Source of the DNA: Thioalkalivibrio thiocyanodenitrificans ARhD 1
GTDB lineage: Bacteria; Pseudomonadota; Gammaproteobacteria; Ectothiorhodospirales; Ectothiorhodospiraceae
Length of the DNA: 64,000 nucleotides
Direction of reading: 5' to 3'
Assembly: GCF_000378965.1 (NCBI RefSeq)
Contig: NZ_KB900537.1
Span: 1 to 64,000, forward strand
The notes under the pieces are model-generated. The model was not told the origin of the DNA. It saw only the letters and a list, made by a program, of their open reading frames with translations, and made no database searches. Shown one piece after another: positions 38,805 through 46,404 of the stretch. The number at the start of each line of letters is the position of its first letter. The first letter of the stretch is position 1. Made by a program: the position numbers and the translations under genes.

Positions 38805-39368
38805 ATGCCTTTCCTGATCTACGCAACCATTCTGGCCTCGCTGGTGGCCTACACCATCAACGCCAATTTTCTCTCCGCGATGCGCTCGACATCGGAGGAC
38901 GTCGCGGAGGTGACTTTTGCGCAGACCGAATCAGCCAGCTTCAGGCTGGCGGCCGGGGTGCGAGCCTACTTCTCTGAGCACGAGGCCCTCCCTCTCTCGC
39001 TCGCGTCGCTCCAGTCGAGCCACGCATTTCACCCTCCCGCCATGAAAGGGGTTCAGTGGTCGGTGGGGCAGGGCGTCTACGAGGATGAGCGCGTCGGCGT
39101 GTGGGCGTGCCTACAGGGGGATCTAAGCCTTGAGCAATCTCGCGGCTTGAACAAGGCAGTCTCGCGGTTTGCACAGGACATCACCGGCGTTGGCTCTCAG
39201 TGTGGCCTGGCGCCTGTCTCGCAGCCGAGAGTCCTGGCCGGCAACCACGCCATCACCATTTGGCTTGCGCTTGAGCCCGAGCCCCTGGAGGAGCCTCCGG
39301 GGGAGGGTGAGGATCCGCCAGTGGAGCCGCCGGAGCCGCCCCAGGTTGAGATGCTGCTTCACCGGTAG
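38805..39368 (+). CDS. Pilin-like membrane-anchored protein, paralogue 1
   Basis: A 187-residue protein with a single N-terminal span (FLIYATILASLVAYTINANF) and a periplasmic domain with one Cys pair (WACLQG and SQCGLAP), ending in a Pro/Glu-rich tail. It shares GVWACLQGDLS, SQCGLAP and ITIWLALE positions with the next gene (GTWLCLTGSLS, SCGLAP, ITIWLML), so the two are paralogues. N-terminal span plus C-terminal disulfide loop suggests a minor pilin or pseudopilin, without a classical prepilin cleavage site. Confidence 0.55.
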   Translation: MPFLIYATILASLVAYTINANFLSAMRSTSEDVAEVTFAQTESASFRLAAGVRAYFSEHEALPLSLASLQSSHAFHPPAMKGVQWSVGQGVYEDERVGVWACLQGDLSLEQSRGLNKAVSRFAQDITGVGSQCGLAPVSQPRVLAGNHAITIWLALEPEPLEEPPGEGEDPPVEPPEPPQVEMLLHR

Positions 39369-39436
39369 GGTGGCGCCGCTGATCACGCTCACGCACACCA
39401 TTCCTGCCTTCGCGCACCACCTGCTCCTTTGATTCG

Positions 39437-39442
39437 CTATAC
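39437..39442 (+). promoter_or_regulatory. Sigma-S-like -10 element (ATTCGCTATACG)
   Basis: 43 bases before the ATG at 39485. CACAACAGG follows. Confidence 0.65.
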
Positions 39443-39484
39443 GCACAACAGGAAGACGCAAGACATAGCCAACGAGATACTCTC

Positions 39485-39967
39485 ATGCCTCACTTACTGA
39501 TCACCATCGTCGCGATTATCATGATGTCTATCATGACGTTAGCGACGATCAACTACCTTCCTGCCGATCGCCCGGTTGTCGAACTGACTCGAGACCTTGT
39601 CCTGGAGGCGGAAAGGTCTACGCGCCGGGCCACCGAGCGATACGGCCTCGACCATGGCACGCTTCCGTCAAACAAGGCCTCTCTGGTCCCTGATTACCTG
39701 TTCGAGCCAGCCCGCCCCCACGGGCTTGAGTGGTTTATTGGACGCAACTCCTACGACGGCCTCAATTCCGGCACATGGCTGTGTCTGACCGGTTCCTTGA
39801 GCGCCGCCCAGGCCAAGGGCGCCTCTCTCGCGATCCTGCGCCTCTCGCCTGATGTGGTTGCCCAGGGGGCGAGCTGCGGCCTGGCGCCCGATCAAAGCAC
39901 CACTATTGAGCAGACCTCCGCCGCGATCACCATCTGGCTGATGCTTGACTCGCATCTCGAGCAATAG
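39485..39967 (+). CDS. Pilin-like membrane-anchored protein, paralogue 2
   Basis: A 160-residue protein with an N-terminal span (LLITIVAIIMMSIMTLATI) and a periplasmic domain with Cys in GTWLCLTG and SCGLAP. It is a paralogue of the gene at 38805 but has its own promoter. Likely an envelope or pilus component. Confidence 0.55.
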   Translation: MPHLLITIVAIIMMSIMTLATINYLPADRPVVELTRDLVLEAERSTRRATERYGLDHGTLPSNKASLVPDYLFEPARPHGLEWFIGRNSYDGLNSGTWLCLTGSLSAAQAKGASLAILRLSPDVVAQGASCGLAPDQSTTIEQTSAAITIWLMLDSHLEQ

Positions 39968-40032
39968 CCCGCATAGCCTCCCCACGTCGGCCCCGGCACC
40001 GGCCTTTCTTTCCCTGCCTCGCGCTTTGTTCC

Positions 40033-40038
40033 CTATAC
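40033..40038 (+). promoter_or_regulatory. Sigma-S-like -10, CCTCTTGAGG class
   Basis: TTCCCTATACCTCTTGAGTC, 30 bases before the ATG at 40069. Confidence 0.75.
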
Positions 40039-40068
40039 CTCTTGAGTCCAGTAAAAGAGAGATAGGAT

Positions 40069-41187
40069 ATGAACCTGATAGCGCATCTGAGTCATACGGA
40101 TCTGGACGGCTATGCCGCCCAGTACATCACCCGAAAGGTGTCCGAGCTCTGCGGCATTCCCGCGCTGTTCGAGAACACCAACTATGGGGACGAGATCCTC
40201 ACCCAGTTTGACAGCCTCGTTGGTCGGGTCATCGACTCGGCGCCACAGGGCCCCGTGATGTTCCTGGTCACAGACGTCAATCTGACCGTCGAGCAGTGCG
40301 AGTACTTCGATCGCCAGGCACGGTATCTTTCCGACGCCGTGGGCCATGAAGTGCGGCTCATGCTCCTGGATCATCACATCACTGGCGAGGAAGCCGCCGC
40401 GCGCTTTACGTGGTACCGCCTGGATGTCGATGCCTGCGCCACGCTGCTCACGTATCGAAGCTGGGAGCCCGCGATCGAGGACAACACGGCCGCGTGCCAG
40501 TATCTTGGCTATGTGGCTGACGTGGTCAACGCCGTGGATCTTTGGCGTGAGGACGATGAGCTCTTCGAGGCCGGCAATCTGCTCTCCGAGCTGTTCTCCG
40601 GTATCGATGGCTACGTTCCCGAGGTGATGAGTGAGCTTCGCCGAGATTATCGTCATTTCTTGATCGGTGAGGTCACTCAGCTGCTGTTCAGCGGCGCGTC
40701 TCTTGACGACGTGGAGGATATGCTGCCCGTGATCCGCCGCCAGTTCATCAAGCAGTACCCCGGGCTGAACGAGGAGTCTCGCGAGATCATGGAAAGCCCT
40801 GACATGACCACCAGCAAGAAGTACTACTGGCTGGTTTACCAGAACCTGGCGGCCGACCTTGAAAAGGGGAGGTATCAGGTCGTCGAGGTTGACGGGCTCA
40901 AGGGCCTGGTGCTCCATCAGCTCCCGTACGGGGCATTTCAGTGCGCCTCGCACTGGCTGTTGAGAAACGACCATGGCCTTGATTTCGTGCTGCAAAGCAC
41001 GGTGCGCGGCAATCTTTCGTTGCGCTCGATTGGCGACACGGATGTCTCCGCCTTGTCGAAGAGATACTTCAACGGAGGAGGGCACAAGAATGCCGCCGGC
41101 GGGCGCTTGCCTACCCGTGAGCAGATCAGGAACCCCGAGCATGCCCACCGCCTTGTACTGAAGGCATTGGGCCTGAAAGCGGCTTAA
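40069..41187 (+). CDS. DHH-family phosphoesterase (NrnB-like)
   Basis: A 372-residue enzyme with motif HTDLDGYAA (H9, D11, D13), VTDVN near 68, LLDHH (D101-H103) and DHHA1-type NGGGHKNAAGG near 340. Members of the DHH/NrnB class hydrolyse short RNA, pGpG, pAp or cyclic dinucleotides. With the diguanylate cyclase at 43078, pGpG breakdown is an attractive role, but substrate cannot be read from sequence. AGAGAGATAGGAT precedes the ATG; own promoter and terminator. Confidence 0.82.
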   Translation: MNLIAHLSHTDLDGYAAQYITRKVSELCGIPALFENTNYGDEILTQFDSLVGRVIDSAPQGPVMFLVTDVNLTVEQCEYFDRQARYLSDAVGHEVRLMLLDHHITGEEAAARFTWYRLDVDACATLLTYRSWEPAIEDNTAACQYLGYVADVVNAVDLWREDDELFEAGNLLSELFSGIDGYVPEVMSELRRDYRHFLIGEVTQLLFSGASLDDVEDMLPVIRRQFIKQYPGLNEESREIMESPDMTTSKKYYWLVYQNLAADLEKGRYQVVEVDGLKGLVLHQLPYGAFQCASHWLLRNDHGLDFVLQSTVRGNLSLRSIGDTDVSALSKRYFNGGGHKNAAGGRLPTREQIRNPEHAHRLVLKALGLKAA

Positions 41188-41205
41188 CTGTTCAAGCTGA
41201 ATTCA

Positions 41206-41237
41206 CCCCGCAGCAGCAATGCTTGCGGGGTTTTTTG
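41206..41237 (+). terminator. Rho-independent terminator
   Basis: CCCCGCA/TGCGGGG hairpin followed by six T. Confidence 0.9.
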
Positions 41238-41245
41238 TTTCTGCC

Positions 41246-41290
41246 AGTAAAAATGACCCCCGCAACCCCGTATGGGATGCGAAGGTCATT
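41246..41290 (-). terminator. Terminator (minus)
   Basis: AATGACC/GGTCATT hairpin with an inner GCATCCC...GGGGTTGC part; a T-run follows on the minus strand. Confidence 0.7.
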
Positions 41291-41312
41291 GAAGAACGAT
41301 CCATTCAGCCGA

Positions 41313-41690
41313 TCAGGGCAGCGCGGGCATCGAGATGAACACATCCTCGCGCAAGCTCAGAGAGCGAAGGATCTCATCGAACATGGCGTCCGAGACAGCC
41401 TCGAATCCCAGCGTCTCGCAAAGCAAGGTGCTTTCGCTGTCTATGATACTCCTGACCCTCATCCCCTCACCGACGACGATATTCGCAGCAACAGGCACCA
41501 CGAACGAGTCGCCCTGGTACTCTGCGCTGCGCTCTCGATCAATCGCCCACGAGGCAAAGTAGTTGCCTCGCTCGGAGACCTCGACAGCCACGGCCCTCAA
41601 CGCAAGATCGCTGACCACCTCGACACTGAATTGCTCGGCAATCCAGGCAGGCATCACCACGGCGGTTTTCAGCTTATGGGTAAGACGCAT
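41313..41690 (-). CDS. Hypothetical protein
   Basis: A 125-residue protein with strand-rich centre (FVVPVAANIVVGEGMRVRSI). AGGAGGATGT precedes the ATG at 41690. Operon with the gene at 41719 on the same strand. No family recognised. Confidence 0.65.
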   Translation of the reverse strand: MRLTHKLKTAVVMPAWIAEQFSVEVVSDLALRAVAVEVSERGNYFASWAIDRERSAEYQGDSFVVPVAANIVVGEGMRVRSIIDSESTLLCETLGFEAVSDAMFDEILRSLSLREDVFISMPALP

Positions 41691-41718
41691 ACATCCTCCT
41701 GGGTAGATTCACCGGCCT

Positions 41719-42039
41719 TCACTGAGCGATGGCCATACAAGGCGACACCCCGGCACCGCACGACGCATTTTCCGTCGCGCAGCTCCGGCCGAGCACTACG
41801 CTCTGACCTGAGGTCGATATCGAGAAATGCTGCCCCTTCAGAGCCCTGATGCTTTCCACATCCGCATCGATTCTGCTCTTGAGCTCCCGAGGGCACGGCC
41901 CGCGATAGGTGAGCTCCAGGGTGGCGAACTCGAGAAACGCCAAGCGCTTGTAGTCGCCATCTTCATCCACCGTGCGATCGGCATACACAATGCCGGTCGG
42001 GTAGACCCCTGCAAAAAGCCTGTCCTCTGATTTGTTCAC
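41719..42039 (-). CDS. Conserved plasmid-type hypothetical protein
   Basis: A 106-residue protein. The GTG at 42039 is set by AAAAGGAG seven bases upstream; an ATG at 42057 is also in frame. The core GVYPTGIVYADRTVDEDGDY then KRLAFLEFATLEL is a pattern I have seen repeatedly in plasmid and phage hypothetical proteins. The C-terminal 20 residues are Cys/Ser-rich and may be element-specific. Function unknown. Confidence 0.65.
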   Translation of the reverse strand: MNKSEDRLFAGVYPTGIVYADRTVDEDGDYKRLAFLEFATLELTYRGPCPRELKSRIDADVESIRALKGQHFSISTSGQSVVLGRSCATENASCGAGVSPCMAIAQ

Positions 42040-42070
42040 TCGCTTACTCCTTTTCATGTGGCCTCGAGGG

Positions 42071-42076
42071 GTATAG
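42071..42076 (-). promoter_or_regulatory. Sigma-S-like -10 element (minus, GATCGCTATACC)
   Basis: 31 bases before the GTG at 42039. CCCTCGAGGCCAC follows, again palindrome-like. Confidence 0.65.
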
Positions 42077-42134
42077 CGATCCTACGCCCCGGCATGTCGA
42101 TTCGCCGCGGCGCGAAAATCCGCCGCGGTTTTCG

Positions 42135-42140
42135 CTATAT
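42135..42140 (+). promoter_or_regulatory. Sigma-S-like -10 variant (TTTCGCTATAT)
   Basis: 41 bases before the tRNA-Met gene. Confidence 0.5.
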
Positions 42141-42180
42141 CTCTGGCCTGGGGAGAAGTATCCCGGGCTCACACGACAGG

Positions 42181-42255
42181 TGCGGGGTGGTGTAAAGGCA
42201 GCATCCGAGGTTCATGATCTCGAGGATTCCGGTTCGATTCCGGTCCCCGCTACCA
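42181..42255 (+). tRNA. tRNA with anticodon CAT (Met or Ile2), U1-U72 mismatch
   Basis: GCGGGG/CCCCGC acceptor pairs from position 2, CGAGG/TCTCG anticodon stem, loop TTCATGA, TTCGATT T-loop, encoded CCA. Positions 1 and 72 are both T. A 1-72 mismatch marks bacterial initiator tRNA, but the anticodon stem lacks the initiator's three G-C pairs. Confidence 0.85.
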
Positions 42256-42274
42256 CTTTTCAGACACAGCAGTT

Positions 42275-42976
42275 ATGGCCGACGATCTGGATTTCAGCAA
42301 CGTCACAGCAGACGCTTTCGGAATCAACGTATCCTCCCAGAGGATCGATGACCTCGATCGTCTTTGCCTCGATCATCTGCGCACCATAAAGGCCGCGGGG
42401 CGTATCCCGCGCGCGCTCGATCTCGCCTGCGGTGACGCGGCCATGGCTGCCCACATGCACCAGGCCGGAGCGCATGTGATTGCTGTCGATCGGGCGCTCC
42501 CTGGCGCGGATCAGCGCGTAGCGGGGATCACCTATGCAGAGGGCGATATGCGCACGCCGGCGCAGATTCCGGGCCCACCTCAGTTCGACACGATCCTGTG
42601 CCAGCGCGCCATCCATTATCTTCGCTATTTCGACGCGCTCTACCTTCTCAAGCACCTGCGCCAGCGCCTGACGGCCAATGGCGCGCTGTATCTCTCCGCT
42701 TCAGGGGTGAATTCAGAGCTGGGCACCGACTACCCGTCGGACACCGTGGTGGCCTCTCGCATGTCGCCGCTTTGTCATGAGATGGCGAAAAAGCACGGCA
42801 TCCATCACCCCGTGTGTCTCTACCGCCCTGATGAGCTTGCAGGCCTCGCCCGCGCCGCGGGCTTCTCGGTCGCCTTTCTTTGGGAGAGCGAGTTCGGCAA
42901 CGTGAAAGCCGTTCTCGTGCCGGACACGCAGACCGAATCCACGCCGCTTCGTCCAGAACCCGGTATTCGGCGGTAA
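42275..42976 (+). CDS. SAM-dependent methyltransferase
   Basis: A 233-residue class I methyltransferase. Motif I is ALDLACGDAAMA (~48-59), the acidic end of beta-2 is VIAVDRALP, followed by EGDMRTP, FDTILCQRAIHYL and LYLSASG. It starts 20 bases after the tRNA gene without a clear ribosome site, so it is probably co-transcribed with it. A tRNA or small-molecule substrate is possible; sequence does not decide. Confidence 0.75.
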   Translation: MADDLDFSNVTADAFGINVSSQRIDDLDRLCLDHLRTIKAAGRIPRALDLACGDAAMAAHMHQAGAHVIAVDRALPGADQRVAGITYAEGDMRTPAQIPGPPQFDTILCQRAIHYLRYFDALYLLKHLRQRLTANGALYLSASGVNSELGTDYPSDTVVASRMSPLCHEMAKKHGIHHPVCLYRPDELAGLARAAGFSVAFLWESEFGNVKAVLVPDTQTESTPLRPEPGIRR

Positions 42977-42994
42977 CTGTCGCTCACGCGGTTG

Positions 42995-43000
42995 CTATAC
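42995..43000 (+). promoter_or_regulatory. Sigma-S-like -10 element (GGTTGCTATACC)
   Basis: 77 bases before the PfkB-GGDEF ATG. Confidence 0.55.
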
Positions 43001-43077
43001 CTGCCCATGCAACGACCCGCCGCCCCGATCCGCCTCGCTTCGCCCCCTCGGCGGCCTCTGCCAGGGGGCGCGTCACG

Positions 43078-44574
43078 ATGAAAGTACTCGTCGCTGGCGG
43101 CGCCCACCTGGATATCCTGTCTTCGGTAAGAGACCCGGATGACCACCTCTTGCGCGGCGTGATCGACAAGCCGGGCTCTATCTCCATCAGCTGGGGCGGT
43201 ACGGCGTTCAACATCATGTCGCACCTGTGCGAGCGCGGCGCCCAGGTGAATTTCCTCTCGATCCTCAGAGAATCCTCATTGTCACGGCTGATCCAGCACG
43301 CAATCGAGAACTTCGGGGTGCGGCCCTACATCGATTATCGGGATGACATACCAGAGGCAGGGTTCTCCGGGCATCTTGTGAACGGAGAGCTCTACGATGC
43401 GGTCGCTTCATGCCCGGTGGACGTCGCCGCGCTCAAAGAGGATCGGATCCGCGAGGCGCTGGTCGGATGCGTCGCGATCATTGCGGATTGCAACCTGTCG
43501 ACTGAATCGCTCACTCGCCTGGGAGCGGCAGCCCGCGAGCGCGATATCCCGCTCTATGTCGCCGGCGTATCAGAGGCCAAGTGCCTGAAGCTTGCCCATC
43601 TGGCCGGCCACCCGAGGATGATTGCGTTCATGAATCGCAGGGAGGCCGCGGCGCTGGCAGGGTATATGGAATTTACCGCTCCCCCGGATTCGTCGATCCT
43701 CACGGCCTCGAAACTCGCGCGAAATCTCGAATGCCCGGTGGTCGTGACGATGGACAAGAACGGCGCCATCCTGTGCACCGCGGATCAACAGATCTCTCGC
43801 CACAAGAGCCGAACCCGCCTCGATCCGGAGAAAAATCACTGCCTCTCCGGCGCCGGCGATCTGCTCCTTGCGGAGACCGTCTGGCTTCACCGCAGCCAAG
43901 GAACCCCACTTGGCGATGCTGTCGAGCTCGCCCAGAAAGTCATCCCTGAAGCGCTTGAACGCCAAGAGGGCTGCTCGGTGAGGGCCAATGTGCTCGATGA
44001 GGCGTTCTCGTTTATCACCCGCATGGCCGACCAGGACCCCCTGACGAAACTGCTCAATCGCCGCGCCGGGATGGTTCGAATGGAGCACCAGGCCCAGCTC
44101 ATGGATCGATTCAGCAAGTCCATGAGCGTGATGTTTATCGATATCGACCGATTCAAGACCATCAATGACCGCTTCGGTCACGCCGTGGGTGACAAGGTGA
44201 TCCAGGCGACCGCCCGTCTGCTGGGCCAGCTGTTTCGCCGCTCTTCCGACCTGATCATCCGATGGGGCGGGGAGGAGTTCGTGGTCGTGACCTGTGACAT
44301 TCCCATGCCCGATGTGTGCGCTCTGGCGGAACAGCTGCGCGCGCAAGCAGAGCAATGCGAGCTCGAGGCCGTAGGGCGGTCGATCACCCTCTCCATAGGG
44401 GTCGCAGATCGCGCCCTTGGGGAAAGCCTCGACAGCCTGATCGAGCGCGCCGATGAGGCGCTCTACGCCGCCAAGGAAGGGGGCAGGAACAGGGTCCTGT
44501 GCGCACCCCACAAATCCCCGCCCTCGCGCGCAAACCTCAGCCTCGATTCGCTATACGAACACGCCCCGGGATGA
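43078..44574 (+). CDS. PfkB-type kinase fused to a GGDEF diguanylate cyclase
   Basis: A 498-residue fusion. Residues 1-~300 are a PfkB/ribokinase-like domain: WGGTAFNIMSHL near 41 (the N-terminal GG region), VVVTMDKNGAI, and SGAGDLLLAE with the catalytic-type Asp261. Residues ~325-490 are GGDEF: DPLTKLLNRR, FIDIDRFKTINDRFGHAVGD and GGEEF at 397-401. RSSD (388-391) five residues before GGEEF is the RxxD inhibitory c-di-GMP site. Both catalytic signatures look intact. AGGGGG precedes the ATG. Coupling nucleoside or sugar phosphorylation to c-di-GMP synthesis is an inference. Confidence 0.85.
   Translation: MKVLVAGGAHLDILSSVRDPDDHLLRGVIDKPGSISISWGGTAFNIMSHLCERGAQVNFLSILRESSLSRLIQHAIENFGVRPYIDYRDDIPEAGFSGHLVNGELYDAVASCPVDVAALKEDRIREALVGCVAIIADCNLSTESLTRLGAAARERDIPLYVAGVSEAKCLKLAHLAGHPRMIAFMNRREAAALAGYMEFTAPPDSSILTASKLARNLECPVVVTMDKNGAILCTADQQISRHKSRTRLDPEKNHCLSGAGDLLLAETVWLHRSQGTPLGDAVELAQKVIPEALERQEGCSVRANVLDEAFSFITRMADQDPLTKLLNRRAGMVRMEHQAQLMDRFSKSMSVMFIDIDRFKTINDRFGHAVGDKVIQATARLLGQLFRRSSDLIIRWGGEEFVVVTCDIPMPDVCALAEQLRAQAEQCELEAVGRSITLSIGVADRALGESLDSLIERADEALYAAKEGGRNRVLCAPHKSPPSRANLSLDSLYEHAPG
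44551..44556 (+). promoter_or_regulatory. Sigma-S-like -10 element (ATTCGCTATACG)
   Basis: Lies inside the 3' end of the PfkB-GGDEF gene, 54 bases before the dsbC-like ATG. Confidence 0.65.
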
Positions 44575-44610
44575 CCGGGATGAAACCCACAAACTTCACA
44601 AGGTATTGAC

Positions 44611-45450
44611 ATGAGAAATCCGAGCTCCCTTAAGCCCGCCCTGGGCGCCGCAGTCGCCCTGGCCCTCTGGCTCCCCGCCGCCTCCTTTGCCGCTCCCCCA
44701 GCGCCGGCCGTGGCTGAACTCCCGCCCGTACTGAGTGAGCAGGCCGCGCGCGGTGTGACCGTGCACTCGAGCTTCGAGACCGGCACCGTACTGACCGGCT
44801 ACACCGTGGAGCTTCAGAATGAACAGCACATCGTGTACGTCACCCCGGATGGCAATCACATGGTGCTCGGCGTGATGCTCGACAGCCAGGGCCGAAACGT
44901 CACGGAGCAGCACCGCGAAACCCACCTCTCGGGCGAGGATTTCGAGGAGTCCTTCGCGAAACTGGAGTCCAGTGCCTGGGTGTCCGAGGGTAGCGGCGAA
45001 GCCGGCCGGGAGGGCGTCTATGTGTTCATGGAGCCCAACTGCGGCTTCTGTCACCTGTTCTGGCGTGCTGCGAAGCACTACATCGCCGAGGGCGCCCAGA
45101 TGCGCCACGTGCCCGTGGCGTTCCTGCGCGAGGACAGTCTCGGGAAGTCCGCCGCGATTCTCGAGGCCGAGGATCCCGAGTCCGTGACGATCGCCCACCA
45201 GCGCGCCTTCTCCAAGGGCGGCATCGCGCCCGCCGACACCCCGAAGGTCAGCTCGATCCAGGCGATCAACGAGAACAACAACCTCATGCGCGAGTTCGGC
45301 TCCACCGGGACGCCGACCATCGTATTCCGGGATGCCAGCGGCGCCATCCAGGTCATCAAGGGCATGCCCAGCCTGGATCAGGTCGCGATGATCTTCGACA
45401 TGGACAAGATCGAGATCAACGACCCGGATCTGACGCGTTTCGATCGCTGA
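44611..45450 (+). CDS. DsbC/DsbG-like thiol-disulfide isomerase
   Basis: A 279-residue periplasmic protein: signal sequence (hydrophobic 10-27, cut near ASFA), an N-terminal dimerisation-like domain (~40-115) and a thioredoxin fold with CGFC at 144-147 (EPNCGFCHLF) and a cis-Pro in STGTPTIVF. Such plasmid-borne isomerases fold cysteine-rich transfer proteins; TraU and the two Cys-rich TraN-like proteins in this window are obvious clients. AAGG precedes the ATG. Confidence 0.87.
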   Translation: MRNPSSLKPALGAAVALALWLPAASFAAPPAPAVAELPPVLSEQAARGVTVHSSFETGTVLTGYTVELQNEQHIVYVTPDGNHMVLGVMLDSQGRNVTEQHRETHLSGEDFEESFAKLESSAWVSEGSGEAGREGVYVFMEPNCGFCHLFWRAAKHYIAEGAQMRHVPVAFLREDSLGKSAAILEAEDPESVTIAHQRAFSKGGIAPADTPKVSSIQAINENNNLMREFGSTGTPTIVFRDASGAIQVIKGMPSLDQVAMIFDMDKIEINDPDLTRFDR

Positions 45451-45462
45451 TCCTCTCACACT

Positions 45463-45500
45463 CCTCCGGGCAGGGCGCTAGACCTTGCCCGGGGGTGTTC
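45463..45500 (+). terminator. Terminator-like hairpin
   Basis: CCTCCGGGCA...TGCCCGGGGG hairpin followed by TGTTCTCT. Confidence 0.65.
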
Positions 45501-45582
45501 TCTCGCCCGAACCCTCCCCGCCAAGCCAGGCATCTCCCGGCGATTTTAACCATCCCCGCCCGCAAGCTGCTCCCTGTTTTGC

Positions 45583-45588
45583 CTATAC
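45583..45588 (+). promoter_or_regulatory. Sigma-S-like -10 element (TTTGCCTATACC)
   Basis: 31 bases before the GTG of the SSB gene. GTAGAGGACCACAG follows. Confidence 0.6.
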
Positions 45589-45619
45589 CGTAGAGGACCA
45601 CAGTTCAACAGGAGGGCAT

Positions 45620-46297
45620 GTGACAGTCGAGCTCGTCATCCTGCAAGGGCATGTCGGTACCAACAAGGGACTCCAATCAAACGGATCCCGTGAGTACTGC
45701 CAGCTCTCATTGGCGACAGAGTACCTCGGAGAGAAGCGTTGGCATGAACTGGTGGCATTTGGCGCCCTCGCAAAGGTGGCCGCCAATTACGCCGAGAAAG
45801 GCCGCGAGATCGCCGTAGTAGGGCGCACTGCAAAAGTCGGCAGTTCCTCAAGACCAAGGACTCAGATCGTCATCGACGAGATCCACCTCGATACGATGGC
45901 GCTGACGATCATCCGCGGTAGAGTCGGCTACAACGAAGGCCTGATCAACCCCGGGCCAAAGCAGCTCTGCAAGATATCCGTTGCCGTCAACAAGCACAGC
46001 GGAGAAGGTCCTGAGTGGTACCGTGTTGCCTTATTCGGCAAGACCGCCGAGATTGCAGCCAGATACGCCGAGAAAGGGCGTACGGTCACGGTGATCGGCA
46101 AGATGAACACCAGGACATACACCAGGCATGGAGAGAAGCACTACTCCACCGAGCTGGTCGCCAAGAATCTCATGCTTGGCAGAAAACCAAGAGGGTCAGC
46201 CCATCCCCCTCAGGTAAAGAAGGCCGCTTCCGATGATATCTTCGGACTCAACGAATCACCGGCCAAACGACCTGTTGCTGACGTTTTTGTTTTCTAA
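45620..46297 (+). CDS. ssb: Single-stranded-DNA-binding protein with two OB folds
   Basis: A 225-residue protein with a tandem duplication of the SSB/OB domain: residues ~1-85 (QGHVGTNKGL...WHELVAFGALAKVAANYAEKG) and ~92-190 (RGRVGYNEGLI...WYRVALFGKTAEIAARYAEKG). Bacterial SSBs normally have one OB and form tetramers; a double OB would act as a dimer, as in Deinococcus. The C-terminal tip (DDIFGLNESP...VADVFVF) is only partly like the acidic DDDIPF tail. The GTG at 45620 follows AGGAGG. Own promoter and terminator. Confidence 0.85.
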   Translation: MTVELVILQGHVGTNKGLQSNGSREYCQLSLATEYLGEKRWHELVAFGALAKVAANYAEKGREIAVVGRTAKVGSSSRPRTQIVIDEIHLDTMALTIIRGRVGYNEGLINPGPKQLCKISVAVNKHSGEGPEWYRVALFGKTAEIAARYAEKGRTVTVIGKMNTRTYTRHGEKHYSTELVAKNLMLGRKPRGSAHPPQVKKAASDDIFGLNESPAKRPVADVFVF

Positions 46298-46304
46298 TCA
46301 CTTC

Positions 46305-46331
46305 AACCCCGCCGCAACTGGCGGGGTTTTC
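46305..46331 (+). terminator. Rho-independent terminator
   Basis: AACCCCGCC/GGCGGGGTT hairpin followed by TTCT. Confidence 0.85.
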
Positions 46332-46360
46332 TATGCCCACCCCGGGTATACGCCGGGAAA

Positions 46361-46389
46361 GAAAAAGCCCCGCCAGGATGACGGGGCTT
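46361..46389 (-). terminator. Rho-independent terminator (minus)
   Basis: AAGCCCCG/CGGGGCTT hairpin followed by TTTTTC on the minus strand. Confidence 0.85.
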
Positions 46390-46404
46390 GAAAGTGGTGT
46401 GGAA

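Noticed and set aside
40033-41148. 371-codon minus-strand frame opposite the DHH phosphoesterase
   Set aside because: The plus strand carries all DHH/DHHA1 motifs and promoter; the minus frame has none.
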